This document shows positions 24,714 through 33,439 of a stretch of 64,000 nt of DNA, one piece after another. Where the stretch lies: NCBI RefSeq assembly GCF_004307455.1, contig NZ_SEWX01000004.1, positions 62,001 through 126,000 on the forward strand. The letters are read 5' to 3'. The translations under genes were made by a program, and so were the position numbers. A model generated the notes under the pieces. It saw nothing but the letters and a program-made list of their open reading frames with translations. It was not told where the DNA came from and made no database searches. The first letter of the stretch is position 1. Each line of letters opens with the position of its first letter. This stretch comes from Aquirufa nivalisilvae (GTDB lineage Bacteria; Bacteroidota; Bacteroidia; Cytophagales; Spirosomataceae).

Positions 24714-25808
24714 ATGAATGCCAATTTAGAAGTAGTGCCGATGCAAGAATGGATTCAGACAGATGGCAAGCCGCTTATCATAGCGGGACCTTGTTCTGCT
24801 GAAACTGAGGATCAAGTATTAGAGACAGCCCGTCGTATCAAAGCGGAAGGCTATGCGCATATTATGCGTGCTGGTGTTTGGAAACCTCGTACTCGTCCAG
24901 GAAGCTTTGAAGGCATGGGAGAGCCAGCTTTAAAGTGGTTGGTTGAAGCAAAGAAAGAAACAGGTTTACCATTGGCTATTGAAGTAGCCACTCCTGAGCA
25001 TATCGAATTAGCTTTGAAATATGGCGTCGATGTTTTGTGGATTGGTGCTCGTACTACCGTTAATCCATTTAACGTACAAGATTTAGCCGATGCATTAAAA
25101 GGAGTTGATATCCCCGTATTGGTAAAAAACCCTGTTAACCCAGATTTAGCTCTTTGGGTAGGTGCATTCGAACGTTTACAAGGTTCTGGAATTAAGAAAT
25201 TAGGTGCTATTCACCGTGGTTTTTCTAATGCTCAAGAAACGAAATACCGTAATTCACCTATGTGGGCTATGGCTGTTGAATTGAAGCGTTTATTCCCTCA
25301 AATGCCAATTATCGGAGATCCATCTCACATGGCTGGTAAGCGTGCGTTGTTGATGGAGTTATCTCAACGTATCTTGGATTTGAATTATGACGGTATGATC
25401 ATTGAAACGCACCGTGATCCAGATGCTGCTTGGTCAGATGCTTCACAACAAGTTACTCCAGAGAAATTAGGAGAGATGTTGCGCGAATTAGAAGTTAGAA
25501 AAGCGAATTATGGTGCAGATTTCTCAGATGAATTAGCTGCGTTGCGTGAGAAAATTGATAATATCGACCGTGAATTGTTAGAAGTATTAACAGCTCGTAT
25601 GGCAGTTGTTGAGAAATTAGGAGAATATAAGCGTGATAACAATGTTGCTGTATTGCAATTAGATCGTTGGAAGCAATTACACGGAGATCGTGCTAATCAA
25701 GCTAAAGGCTTAGGTTTATATCCTGAGTTTGTAGAAGAATTATTCAAATTGGTTCACTTAGAATCTATCCGTAAACAAACGGAAGTAATGAATTCAGCTA
25801 CAGCTTAA
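24714..25808 (+). CDS. Bifunctional DAHP synthase / chorismate mutase
   Basis: First step of aromatic amino acid synthesis fused to chorismate mutase. About 364 residues from the ATG at 24714; an upstream in-frame TTG at 24681 lacks support. The N-terminal 265 residues are a type I-beta DAHP synthase: PLIIAGPCSAETEDQVLE, RAGVWKPRTRPGSFEG, VLVKNPVNPDLALWVGA, IIGDPSHMAGKR and GMIIETHRDPD. The C-terminal 90 residues are an AroQ-type mutase: LREKIDNIDRELLEVLTARM, LGEYKRDNNV and the end LVHLESIRKQ. Fusion in this order is known in Bacteroidota, where the two parts can regulate each other. Confidence 0.94.
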   Translation: MNANLEVVPMQEWIQTDGKPLIIAGPCSAETEDQVLETARRIKAEGYAHIMRAGVWKPRTRPGSFEGMGEPALKWLVEAKKETGLPLAIEVATPEHIELALKYGVDVLWIGARTTVNPFNVQDLADALKGVDIPVLVKNPVNPDLALWVGAFERLQGSGIKKLGAIHRGFSNAQETKYRNSPMWAMAVELKRLFPQMPIIGDPSHMAGKRALLMELSQRILDLNYDGMIIETHRDPDAAWSDASQQVTPEKLGEMLRELEVRKANYGADFSDELAALREKIDNIDRELLEVLTARMAVVEKLGEYKRDNNVAVLQLDRWKQLHGDRANQAKGLGLYPEFVEELFKLVHLESIRKQTEVMNSATA

Positions 25809-25832
25809 TTCATACTTTGATTTGAAAGCTCA

Positions 25833-25872
25833 AAAGGCCAGCAAATAATTTCATTTGCTGGCCTTTTTTCGT
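25833..25872 (+). terminator. Rho-independent terminator after DAHP synthase/chorismate mutase
   Basis: Stem AAAGGCCAGCAAAT (25833-25846), 6-base loop, ATTTGCTGGCCTTT (25853-25866), continuing into a T run. Near-symmetric A and T flanks suggest it also serves the convergent EamA gene. Confidence 0.9.
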
Positions 25873-25906
25873 TTACCTCGATAGCATTACAAACGAATTC
25901 AAGGTT

Positions 25907-26803
25907 TTATTTTTTGGAGATTTGGTAGCTTCCCACAATGACTAAAGCCATTCCAATCATCACAACCATGTCTGGCAGGCCATGGCCTAAGATGATTTCT
26001 ATTAAGATAGAAAACAAGACGGCACTATTTCCCACAGCACCTACAATACTCGTTTTCTCAAATCGCAAAGCTTGGGTCGTGAAACTTTGAACACCCAAGG
26101 CTAAAAGTCCCATGATGATAATCTCGATGTATTGAGTTCCTTGAGGGCTAACCCATTGGCCAGACCAAAAACTATTAGGCAAATTTCCCCAAGTTCCTAA
26201 GATTAAAGAGATACAAGATGCCATAAAACCTGCCGCCATGAAGGAAAATATAACCCAGCGAGAATCATAATATTTCTGAGCTTCCTTTATTGCCATGTAA
26301 CCTAATGCGGTACCCATAGCATATAATAATCCGACTGAATGGTTTTGCCAATGTTTGTCGGCTGAAGGTCGAAAGATCAATAGAATACCCATGAAGCCCA
26401 TCAAGAGATATAAGACTTGTTTGCTTTTTAAACTTTCTGTAGGGATCCAAATAAAGGTAAATATGGCAATGAAAAGAGGAAATGCTTGTCCGTACGTATT
26501 CGTTAACGACAATCCAAGGTGTTCTAATGCATAAAACAAACAATACAAGGTAAAAGCCCCCAATAAACCTCGGAATATTAGGAATCCTAATTTTCCACCT
26601 GTTTGTAGCGCAGGTTTTTGCCAAAGGCTTAGTATTAAAAAAGGTAAGCCAACGGCATTTCGAAATAAAACCAGTTCGACGGAAGGGAAAAATTTACTCA
26701 TCCTTTGGGCCATGGCCGACATCATGGCAAAGCACAAAGAGGATAAAAGCATGTAGCCAATTCCTTTGTTTTTGCTAATAAATGGATGGATTTTTGAAAG
26801 CAT
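25907..26803 (-). CDS. EamA/DMT family transporter
   Basis: 298 residues with ten hydrophobic helices in two five-helix repeats, the drug/metabolite transporter layout. Telling segments are GYMLLSSLCFAMMSAMAQRM at the N-terminus, the loop VELVLFRNAVGLPFLIL typical of EamA repeat 1, and the end IGMALVIVGSYQISKK. The substrate is unknown (amino acids, nucleotides or other metabolites are possible). It converges on the DAHP synthase gene across a bidirectional terminator. Confidence 0.88.
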   Translation of the reverse strand: MLSKIHPFISKNKGIGYMLLSSLCFAMMSAMAQRMSKFFPSVELVLFRNAVGLPFLILSLWQKPALQTGGKLGFLIFRGLLGAFTLYCLFYALEHLGLSLTNTYGQAFPLFIAIFTFIWIPTESLKSKQVLYLLMGFMGILLIFRPSADKHWQNHSVGLLYAMGTALGYMAIKEAQKYYDSRWVIFSFMAAGFMASCISLILGTWGNLPNSFWSGQWVSPQGTQYIEIIIMGLLALGVQSFTTQALRFEKTSIVGAVGNSAVLFSILIEIILGHGLPDMVVMIGMALVIVGSYQISKK

Positions 26804-26879
26804 ATTTTAGGGAGAAAGCTCGTCTTAGATTCAGTAAATCCTTATTTTTTTGGTAACTTGCATTTCTTTTTTCAAAGGT

Positions 26880-27251
26880 ATGACAAAAAAAATAATTTTA
26901 TCGGAATCAGCTCCAGCAGCAATTGGCCCCTATTCTCAAGCGGTTGCCATTCATGGAGCCTTATATGTTTCAGGTCAAATTGCTATTTCAGTATTGGAAG
27001 CTGGAGGAGATATTGAAGAAGAAACCCATCAAGTATTAAAAAACCTGGGTTATATTTTGAAAGAGGCTGGTTATGACTATCAAGATGTAGTTAAATGTTC
27101 CATTTTTGTTAAAGACATGAATCATTTTGCTCAGATTAATCAGGTGTATGCCCAGTATTTTTCTATTAATCCGCCCGCAAGAGAAACGGTGGAGGTAGCT
27201 CGTTTACCCAAAGATGTTCGTGTAGAAATTTCTTGTATTGCCCATAAATAA
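26880..27251 (+). CDS. ridA: RidA family enamine/imine deaminase
   Basis: 123 residues from the ATG at 26880; a GTG-like start 30 bases upstream adds an unlikely hydrophobic decapeptide. Motifs: SAPAAIGPYSQAVAIHG, YVSGQIAI, VKCSIFVKDMNHFAQINQVYAQYF, and the C-terminal PPARETVEVARLPKDVRVEISCIA with the conserved substrate-binding Arg. RidA hydrolyses reactive 2-aminoacrylate and related enamines made by PLP enzymes. It is directly followed by gltX after 6 bases. Confidence 0.93.
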   Translation: MTKKIILSESAPAAIGPYSQAVAIHGALYVSGQIAISVLEAGGDIEEETHQVLKNLGYILKEAGYDYQDVVKCSIFVKDMNHFAQINQVYAQYFSINPPARETVEVARLPKDVRVEISCIAHK

Positions 27252-27257
27252 ATTCAT

Positions 27258-28760
27258 ATGCCTAATTCAGTACGTGTTCGTTTTGCTCCCAGCCCTACAG
27301 GTCCATTACATATTGGTGGAGTTCGAACAGCCTTATATAATTTTTTACTAGCTCGTAAATTGGGAGGGACTTTCATTTTACGTATTGAAGATACTGATCA
27401 AGCACGTTTTGTTCCTGGTGCTGAAGCATACATATTGGAGAGTTTAGCTTGGTTAGGGATTTCACCTGACGAAGGAATAGGTGTAGGTGGACCTTATGAA
27501 CCATACCGTCAAAGTGAAAGAAAGGATATTTATAAGACCTATGCGGATGAATTAATTCAATCAGGAAAAGCATATTATGCCTTTGATACCTCGGAAGAAT
27601 TGGACGCCATGCGTACCACTTTTGAAAGTCAAGGATCAGCCTTTCAATACAATGCGGTTACACGCGTTAAATTGAGAAATTCGTTGGCACTTTCTAAAGA
27701 AGAAGTGGATCAGTTATTAGCCAACAATACCCCTTACGTTATTCGTTTGAAGGTACCTGCTAAAGGGGAAATTCGTTTTCAAGATGTGATACGTGATTGG
27801 GTACATGTGCATACTTCTAGCATTGATGATAAAGTATTAATGAAGTCAGATGGAATGCCAACATACCATCTTGCCAATGTGGTGGATGATCATATTATGC
27901 AGATTACTCATGTGATTCGTGGGGAAGAATGGCTGCCTTCGGCTCCTTTACATATATTGTTATATCAAGCGTTTGGTTGGAATCCTCCACAATTTGCTCA
28001 CCTACCTCTATTACTTAAACCAGAAGGGAATGGAAAGCTTTCTAAGCGAGATGCTGATTTAGGTGGTTTTCCCGTGTTTCCATTGGAATGGAATGACCCT
28101 CAAACAGGATTAATTTCGAAAGGGTTTAAGCAAGAAGGATATTTGCCAGAAGCTACCTTGAATTTCTTGGCCTTTTTGGGATGGAACCCGGGGACGGAGC
28201 AAGAGCTTTTCTCATTGGATGAATTAGTTACCGCTTTTTCTTTGGAAAGAATCAATAAAGCTGGCGCAAAATTCGATGTTAAAAAGGCCCAATGGTTTAA
28301 TGAACAGTATTTGAAACAGCATGATGCCAAGGAGTTAGCTTCTGTATATTTGCCAACTATTGAATCAGAGAAGGGAGAAGCTTTTGTGCATTTGTTTTTG
28401 GATCGAATTACTTTTCCTCAGCAATTAGGTGAAATGGTACAAGAATTTTCTGAATTTCCTGAAAGTTACGATGCTGCAGTATTGGCTTCAAAATGGAATG
28501 CTGAAACCAAACAAGCTTTGGAACTTATTGGGGCAGCATTACCTCAATGTCAAGATTGGCATGCTGAAGAAATCAAACATTGTATTCACCAATGTTTAGA
28601 GCAAGCAGGAATCAAAATGGGTAAGGTGATGCAGTTATTTCGAGTAGCAATGAGCGGAAAAGGAGCGGGCCCAGATTTAATGATTTCCTTGGAACTTTGG
28701 GGGAAAGATCAAGTGTTAGCAAGACTAAATAAAGCTTTAGAAAAATTCCCAACGATTTGA
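27258..28760 (+). CDS. gltX: Glutamyl-tRNA synthetase
   Basis: 500 residues, class I synthetase. The HIGH signature is in APSPTGPLHIGGVRTALYN, followed by FILRIEDTDQARFVPGAEAYI. The tRNA-acceptor part has YHLANVVDDHIMQITHVIRGEEWLPS, and the second signature is GKLSKRDAD, a KLSKR variant of KMSKS. The anticodon-binding helical region follows. Because gatC lies just downstream in the same unit, this enzyme may be non-discriminating (also charging tRNA-Gln for amidation), though that is inference. Confidence 0.96.
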   Translation: MPNSVRVRFAPSPTGPLHIGGVRTALYNFLLARKLGGTFILRIEDTDQARFVPGAEAYILESLAWLGISPDEGIGVGGPYEPYRQSERKDIYKTYADELIQSGKAYYAFDTSEELDAMRTTFESQGSAFQYNAVTRVKLRNSLALSKEEVDQLLANNTPYVIRLKVPAKGEIRFQDVIRDWVHVHTSSIDDKVLMKSDGMPTYHLANVVDDHIMQITHVIRGEEWLPSAPLHILLYQAFGWNPPQFAHLPLLLKPEGNGKLSKRDADLGGFPVFPLEWNDPQTGLISKGFKQEGYLPEATLNFLAFLGWNPGTEQELFSLDELVTAFSLERINKAGAKFDVKKAQWFNEQYLKQHDAKELASVYLPTIESEKGEAFVHLFLDRITFPQQLGEMVQEFSEFPESYDAAVLASKWNAETKQALELIGAALPQCQDWHAEEIKHCIHQCLEQAGIKMGKVMQLFRVAMSGKGAGPDLMISLELWGKDQVLARLNKALEKFPTI

Positions 28761-28761
28761 T

Positions 28762-28953
28762 ATGAAAGATAAATCAAAGAAAGTAAAGGAAAAAGCTCCC
28801 AAAGTACATCCAGATTTGGCGGGCTTTGAGATGAACATTGATTCATTTGGACAAATTACGTCGACCTTGAATCGCGATGCACTGAATGCATTTTTGGATA
28901 AAGAAATGCCAGATGACAAAAAATTAAATCCTAAGAACGATGAAAGTAAATAA
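28762..28953 (+). CDS. Small highly charged protein between gltX and gatC
   Basis: 63 residues, Lys-rich at both ends (KDKSKKVKEKAPKVHPDLAG and the tail DDKKLNPKNDESK), with a short ordered-looking middle (GFEMNIDSFGQITSTLNRDALNAFLDK). It begins 1 base after the gltX stop and its end overlaps the gatC start by 14 bases, so it is very probably translated as part of this operon. No family recognised. Confidence 0.7.
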   Translation: MKDKSKKVKEKAPKVHPDLAGFEMNIDSFGQITSTLNRDALNAFLDKEMPDDKKLNPKNDESK

Positions 28954-29227
28954 GGACGATGTAATTAAAATTGCTCATTTGGCTCGTTTAGAGCTTAGAG
29001 AGGAAAAAATTCAGGATATGCAGGATTCCATCAACAAAGTGTTGGATTGGATGGAAGCATTGAATGCAGTAGATACTTCATCTGTTGAACCCTTAGTTCA
29101 CATGACACCTGCTTTAAATCATTTTAGAGAAGATCAAGCTAAAGCGATGCTAGATCGTCAAAAGGCGTTGAACCTAGGGCCTAACACCAATGAAAGTTAT
29201 TTTAAAGTACCTCAAGTGATTGAGTAG
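28940..29227 (+). CDS. gatC: Asp-tRNA(Asn)/Glu-tRNA(Gln) amidotransferase subunit C
   Basis: 95 residues, normal length. Matches GatC: VIKIAHLARLELREEKIQ, then QDSINKVLDWMEALNAVDTSSVEPLVHM and the end NLGPNTNESYFKVPQVIE. GatC is the small subunit that stabilises GatA in the enzyme that converts misacylated Glu-tRNA(Gln) or Asp-tRNA(Asn). GatA and GatB are not in the window. It ends one base before the convergent aroB stop. Confidence 0.93.
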   Translation: MKVNKDDVIKIAHLARLELREEKIQDMQDSINKVLDWMEALNAVDTSSVEPLVHMTPALNHFREDQAKAMLDRQKALNLGPNTNESYFKVPQVIE

Positions 29228-30256
29228 TTAGCCAATGTAATATTGTAAGGCTTTTTTCATTTCTGATTTCCCTACAGGAATATCATATCCACAATCACCA
29301 ATTCCCGTTAATAAAGAGAAACGAACCTCATTTCCGAGGTTCTTTTTGTCTTGCATCGTCAATCGAATGATTTCTGGAATTTCACTTTCTTTGATTGTTA
29401 CTTTCCCATATGTGGCAAAAAGATAAGCCTCAATATCTTCCAATTCAGATAAGCTAATTAAGCCACGATCGTAAGATAAGAATGCCTCTGTGATTATTCC
29501 AACAGCTACTGCCTCTCCATGTAAGATTTTTCTCTTGCCTTGATTTAGCAAAAATGTTTCAACTGCATGTCCTAAGGTATGTCCTAAATTAAGAATTTTA
29601 CGAATACCAGCTTCCTTAGGATCTTCAGTAACAATGGCTTCTTTGATGGCGACGGAATGTGCAACTAAAGTGGCAAAATCGTTTTCTTGCCAATCTAGTT
29701 GACTAATTTCAGTCCATTTAGCAGCATCTCGGATTAAGCAATGTTTAATGATTTCAGCAAAACCTGATCTTTTTTCCCGATCTGTCAATGTTTCTAAGAA
29801 AGAGGGGTCAATTAAAACCGTTTTTGGTAATTGAAATACACCTAAATGGTTTTTAAATCCTTGAAAATCAATACCTAGTTTTCCACCTACGCTAGCATCT
29901 ACTTGGGCCAGTAGGGTAGTTGGTATTTGTATGAAATCAATGCCTCTTTTGTAGGTGGAAGCACAAAATCCTCCCATATCTCCAATAACTCCGCCTCCTA
30001 AATTGATCATTAAAGCATGTCTGTCCAAATTGGCTTTGGTCATGACTTCCCAGATTTTCACACATGTTGTTAAGTTTTTATGTGTCTCACCTGATTTGAT
30101 GACCACTTTGATGTAATTTTTAGGAAGAATATTTTCAATCTTGTGTAAACAATGTTTTTGAGTTAGCTCATCCACCAATACAATAACTCTAGAATAGTTT
30201 TTAGAGTTGAGAAATGCGGGTAATGAAGTGGAAATCGAAGCTATTTGTACAGACAT
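29228..30256 (-). CDS. aroB: 3-dehydroquinate synthase
   Basis: Second step of the shikimate pathway, NAD- and metal-dependent cyclisation of DAHP. 342 residues from the ATG at 30256; a TTG at 30277 is less likely. Motifs: VIKSGETHKNL, the NAD-binding NLGGGVIGDMGGFCASTYKRGIDFIQIPTTLLAQVDASVGGK divided across two strands, IKHCLIRDA, the metal-site NLGHTLGHAVE and LHGEAVAVG, and a late QDKKN. It is convergent with gatC and divergent from the pyruvate dehydrogenase gene. Confidence 0.96.
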   Translation of the reverse strand: MSVQIASISTSLPAFLNSKNYSRVIVLVDELTQKHCLHKIENILPKNYIKVVIKSGETHKNLTTCVKIWEVMTKANLDRHALMINLGGGVIGDMGGFCASTYKRGIDFIQIPTTLLAQVDASVGGKLGIDFQGFKNHLGVFQLPKTVLIDPSFLETLTDREKRSGFAEIIKHCLIRDAAKWTEISQLDWQENDFATLVAHSVAIKEAIVTEDPKEAGIRKILNLGHTLGHAVETFLLNQGKRKILHGEAVAVGIITEAFLSYDRGLISLSELEDIEAYLFATYGKVTIKESEIPEIIRLTMQDKKNLGNEVRFSLLTGIGDCGYDIPVGKSEMKKALQYYIG

Positions 30257-30332
30257 AAGATGTAAAATTGGTATCAAAGTTTAAAAATACCACGAATTTC
30301 TCAAATTGGGCAATTTGAGAACCTAATTTTGG

Positions 30333-30364
30333 TTTTGTGGTATGCTTTTTCTTGCCTAATTTTG
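30333..30364 (+). promoter_or_regulatory. Predicted Bacteroidota promoter for pyruvate dehydrogenase E1 beta
   Basis: TTTTG (30333-30337), a 19-base spacer and TAATTTTG (30357-30364) match the -33/-7 consensus exactly. The ATG of the E1 beta gene is 34 bases downstream. This is the best promoter match seen in the window. Confidence 0.7.
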
Positions 30365-30398
30365 CGCGGTTATGTTTTTTCATACACCTTAACATTTT

Positions 30399-31382
30399 AT
30401 GAGAGAGATTCAATTCAGAGAAGCCTTGCGTGAGGCAATGCAAGAAGAGATGCGACGCGATGCATCCGTTTTTTTAATGGGTGAAGAAGTTGCTGAATAC
30501 AATGGTGCATACAAAGTTTCCCAAGGTATGTTGGATGAGTTTGGTCCAGACAGGGTAATTGACACTCCGATTGCAGAGTTAGGATTTGGAGGTATTGGAG
30601 TAGGAGCGGCTGCCAATGGCTTACGTCCTATTGTCGAGTTTATGACATTCAACTTCTCTTTAGTCGCAATTGATCAAATTATCAACTCGGCTTCTAAAAT
30701 GATGTCGATGTCAGGTGGTCAATATTCTTGTCCTATTGTTTTCCGTGGTCCAACAGGTAATGCAGGGCAATTGTCGTCGCAGCACTCGTCGAACTTTGAA
30801 AACTGGTATGCAAATACACCAGGCTTGAAAGTAGTGGTTCCTTCTAATCCGGCAGATGCTAAAGGCTTATTAAAAGCATCTATTAGAGACAATGATCCCG
30901 TTATTTTTATGGAATCGGAGTTGATGTATGGTGATAAAGGATTGGTACCAGATGGAGAATTTTTAATTCCAATTGGTAAAGCTAATATCGTGAAAGAAGG
31001 TAAGGATGTAACGATTGTAACCTTTGGTAAAATGCTTTCTCGTGTGGTGATGCCAGCTGTGGAAGAATTAACTAAGCAGGGAATCAATGCAGAAGTTATC
31101 GACTTACGTAGTGTACGTCCTATTGATTACATCACAGTGGTAGAATCAGTTAAGAAAACAAATCGTTGCGTTGTGGTTGAAGAAGCTAATCCATTATCGG
31201 CTATTTCATCTGAAATTACGTATCATTTACAACGTTGGGCATTTGATTATTTAGATGCGCCAGTGGTACGTGTTAACTCGAAGGATTTGCCTTTGCCATA
31301 TGCCCCAACCTTGATTGAAGAGATTTTACCAAGTATTGAGCGTACGATTCAAGCAGTAAAAACAGTTACTTACAAAAAGTAA
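30399..31382 (+). CDS. pdhB: Pyruvate dehydrogenase E1 component, beta subunit
   Basis: 327 residues. Transketolase-like pyrimidine domain in the N-terminal half (SVFLMGEEVAEYNGAYKVSQG, RVIDTPIAELGFGGIGVGAA, VEFMTFNFSLVAIDQI) and the C-terminal transketolase domain (VTIVTFGKMLS, AEVIDLRSVRPIDYITV, VVVEEANPLSAIS). With the alpha subunit it decarboxylates pyruvate on thiamine diphosphate. No alpha subunit or E2/E3 gene is adjacent; in this genome the beta gene stands alone, with its own promoter and terminator. A branched-chain 2-oxoacid enzyme is a less likely alternative. Confidence 0.93.
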   Translation: MREIQFREALREAMQEEMRRDASVFLMGEEVAEYNGAYKVSQGMLDEFGPDRVIDTPIAELGFGGIGVGAAANGLRPIVEFMTFNFSLVAIDQIINSASKMMSMSGGQYSCPIVFRGPTGNAGQLSSQHSSNFENWYANTPGLKVVVPSNPADAKGLLKASIRDNDPVIFMESELMYGDKGLVPDGEFLIPIGKANIVKEGKDVTIVTFGKMLSRVVMPAVEELTKQGINAEVIDLRSVRPIDYITVVESVKKTNRCVVVEEANPLSAISSEITYHLQRWAFDYLDAPVVRVNSKDLPLPYAPTLIEEILPSIERTIQAVKTVTYKK

Positions 31383-31401
31383 TTTTAGTATAATATAAGT
31401 T

Positions 31402-31434
31402 AAAAGAGCCGAGCATCCACTTGGCTCTTTTTTT
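31402..31434 (+). terminator. Rho-independent terminator after pdhB
   Basis: Stem AAGAGCC (31404-31410), loop of 12 bases, GGCTCTT (31423-31429), followed by a T run. It lies 20 bases after the stop. Confidence 0.75.
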
Positions 31435-31501
31435 ATGTGCTAATATTTGTGTGGAAATATTATCAATGTCTTGGACAACATATTTATTTTCAAAATCGTT
31501 A

Positions 31502-31558
31502 TGAACGCTCAACGCTGGCAAGGTTCTAAACCTTGACAGCGTTAGAAATAAGCGTTCA
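31502..31558. repeat. REP-like nested palindrome, copy 2
   Basis: Core AACGCTGGCAAGGTT (31511-31525), loop CTA, AACCTTGACAGCGTT (31529-31543), identical arms to the element at 5240. The outer stem here is TGAACGCT (31502-31509) with AGCGTTCA (31551-31558), a perfect 8-base pair that differs from the outer stem of copy 1. It lies between two terminators. Confidence 0.82.
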
Positions 31559-31565
31559 AAAACAA

Positions 31566-31596
31566 AAAAAATCCCTCAATTATCGAGGGATTTTTT
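31566..31596 (-). terminator. Bidirectional rho-independent terminator for htrA
   Basis: Stem AAAAAATCCCTC (31566-31577), 7-base loop, GAGGGATTTTTT (31585-31596). On the minus strand it lies 30 bases after the htrA stop and ends in a T run; it would also work for plus-strand transcripts. Confidence 0.85.
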
Positions 31597-31625
31597 GATT
31601 TCAAAACCTTAAATTTTCAATCATT

Positions 31626-33101
31626 TTACAGGACATAAATGAAACGGGAACCATCCACATCCACACCTTCAAGTTTTATTCTGCCTTTACGTGCTTCTAA
31701 TAACTGAACAGCTTCTTTAGGGTCACTTACGGCCTTATCATTGATCTTAGTAATAATGGAACCTTTAGATAATCCATACATTTCTAGTCGGCCATCAGTC
31801 AATACTTCGATTACTTTTACACCATTGCTTACTTTGAATTTATCTTTATCAGCGCTACTGATAGTACCAAATTTAGCCCCTAAGAAGTCGGATTTAGTTG
31901 ATTCGCCAACATCTCCTTTTACGATTGAAGTATTTCCATCTTTGTTTTTCAAAGTAACTTTGAATTCTTTGGTTTGACCATCGCGATTCACCGTAACTAA
32001 AATGCTTTCACCTGGACGCTTTCTACCAACAATCTCCATTAATTTGGAAGAAGACTTCGTATCAGTACCATCAATTTTAGTGATGACATCGTTGATTTTA
32101 ATACCAGCATCTTTAGCAGCTGAATTTTCAGAGAATCCTCCTACATAAACTCCATCTTTCGATTTTAAGTCTTTTTCTTCTGCCAATTTGGCATTTACTT
32201 CGCTGATACTCACACCCAAGAAACCTCGTTGTACATTACCATACTTGATCAAATCTGAAGAGACTTTCTTAACTATACTCACAGGAACAGCAAAAGAATA
32301 CCCCGCAAATTGACCCGTTCTAGAATAGATAGCCGTATTGATACCAATTAATTCTCCTTTTAGATTAACTAAGGCTCCACCCGAGTTGCCTGGATTTACA
32401 GCCGCATCCGTTTGAATAAATGATTCTAAAGGATTGGTATCTCCGTCACGGTCAATGATGTTTTGACGGCCCTTGGCAGATACAATACCCGCTGTAACAG
32501 TTGACTCCAAGTTAAATGGATTACCCACAGCTAATACCCATTCTCCCACACGAAGTGCATCTGAATCACCAAATGTTAAGAATGGTAAATTTTCTGCTTT
32601 GATTTGAATCACAGCTAAGTCGGAAGAAGGGTCAGTGGAAATTACTTTAGCCTTAAATTCGCGTTTGTCATTTAAGATAACGCTTACTTCCTCTGCTTCT
32701 TGAACAACGTGATTATTGGTAACAATATACCCATCGGAACTAATGATGACCCCTGATCCAGAAGCTTCTTGAGTTTGGGGAGCTTGTTGACGGCGACCAC
32801 CAAATGGATCTCCAAATCCAAAAAAGTCATCAAATGGGCTAGATGATTGTCGACTCTGGCGAGCTGTCATCTTAGTTTTAATATGCACTACCGCAGGAGT
32901 TGTTTTTTCTGCCGCAAAAGTGAATTCACCGGGATTTCCGGGGACATTTTGAATGTTGGAAACAGAACTTGTAAATGCTGAAGGTGCATCACCTATGGTG
33001 TGCGAGGAACCCAAGTTCAATAAAGAATAGGCGCCAAGGGTGATTCCGCTTGATAGAAGAGCGATAATCACATACGTTTTAAGGTGGTTTTTGATTTCCA
33101 T
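31626..33101 (-). CDS. Periplasmic serine protease, DegP/HtrA (Do) family
   Basis: 491 residues. N-terminal membrane anchor or uncleaved signal at about 9-30 (TYVIIALLSSGITLGAYSLL). The chymotrypsin-like protease triad is visible as His131 in IVTNNHVV, Asp161 in PSSDLAVIQI and Ser240 in NPGNSGGAL. Two PDZ domains follow: the first around RGFLGVSISEVN to INDVITKIDGTD, the second in the last 90 residues with SKGSIITKINDKAVSDP. A disordered Gln/Phe/Gly stretch (residues 80-112) precedes the protease domain. It degrades or refolds damaged envelope proteins. Confidence 0.95.
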   Translation of the reverse strand: MEIKNHLKTYVIIALLSSGITLGAYSLLNLGSSHTIGDAPSAFTSSVSNIQNVPGNPGEFTFAAEKTTPAVVHIKTKMTARQSRQSSSPFDDFFGFGDPFGGRRQQAPQTQEASGSGVIISSDGYIVTNNHVVQEAEEVSVILNDKREFKAKVISTDPSSDLAVIQIKAENLPFLTFGDSDALRVGEWVLAVGNPFNLESTVTAGIVSAKGRQNIIDRDGDTNPLESFIQTDAAVNPGNSGGALVNLKGELIGINTAIYSRTGQFAGYSFAVPVSIVKKVSSDLIKYGNVQRGFLGVSISEVNAKLAEEKDLKSKDGVYVGGFSENSAAKDAGIKINDVITKIDGTDTKSSSKLMEIVGRKRPGESILVTVNRDGQTKEFKVTLKNKDGNTSIVKGDVGESTKSDFLGAKFGTISSADKDKFKVSNGVKVIEVLTDGRLEMYGLSKGSIITKINDKAVSDPKEAVQLLEARKGRIKLEGVDVDGSRFIYVL

Positions 33102-33401
33102 AATATTAAAAATGCGTTAGATTTTAGATGTGCTAAATTAACGCAATTTGTGTGCCATTGTTCTGTACTCTAAATTTTATTAACAAGATTTAAGAATTGG
33201 CAGATTTTTAAATTTGTATTTATGTCGAAATGATCACCTATCCAATTTAAATTCAAGATATCTGTCAGACTATGTCAATTTGACCCACTCAAATCAGTAG
33301 CTAGCAGCTTTTTGTGAATTTTATTATCATTTTCATGGGTAGTAAATGTCGAATCTTTAGCTTGATTGAGGTGTCAATTTTTTAATCGGGCTATAATTGG
33401 T
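33102..33401. other. Intergenic region between htrA and lysS
   Basis: A divergent gap of about 340 bases to the lysS ATG. It must hold the htrA promoter on the minus strand and the lysS promoter. I see no RNA gene, no strong hairpin and no repeat shared with the rest of the window. Confidence 0.5.
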
Positions 33402-33409
33402 TAATTTTG
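33402..33409 (+). promoter_or_regulatory. Possible -7 element for lysS
   Basis: TAATTTTG matches TAnnTTTG exactly, 31 bases before the ATG at 33440. The position where a -33 TTG should be holds only TTT in a T run. If real, it rules out the upstream in-frame TTG at 33407 as a start. Confidence 0.45.
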
Positions 33410-33439
33410 CACTTCATTCAAGAAATTAGCAAATACCCC

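Noticed and set aside
31383-31625. A small RNA gene in the pdhB-htrA gap
   Set aside because: The gap is explained by two terminators and one REP-like palindrome; no promoter was seen within it.
33407-33439. TTG at 33407 as the lysS start
   Set aside because: It overlaps a TAATTTTG promoter-like element, and the ATG at 33440 gives the normal family start.
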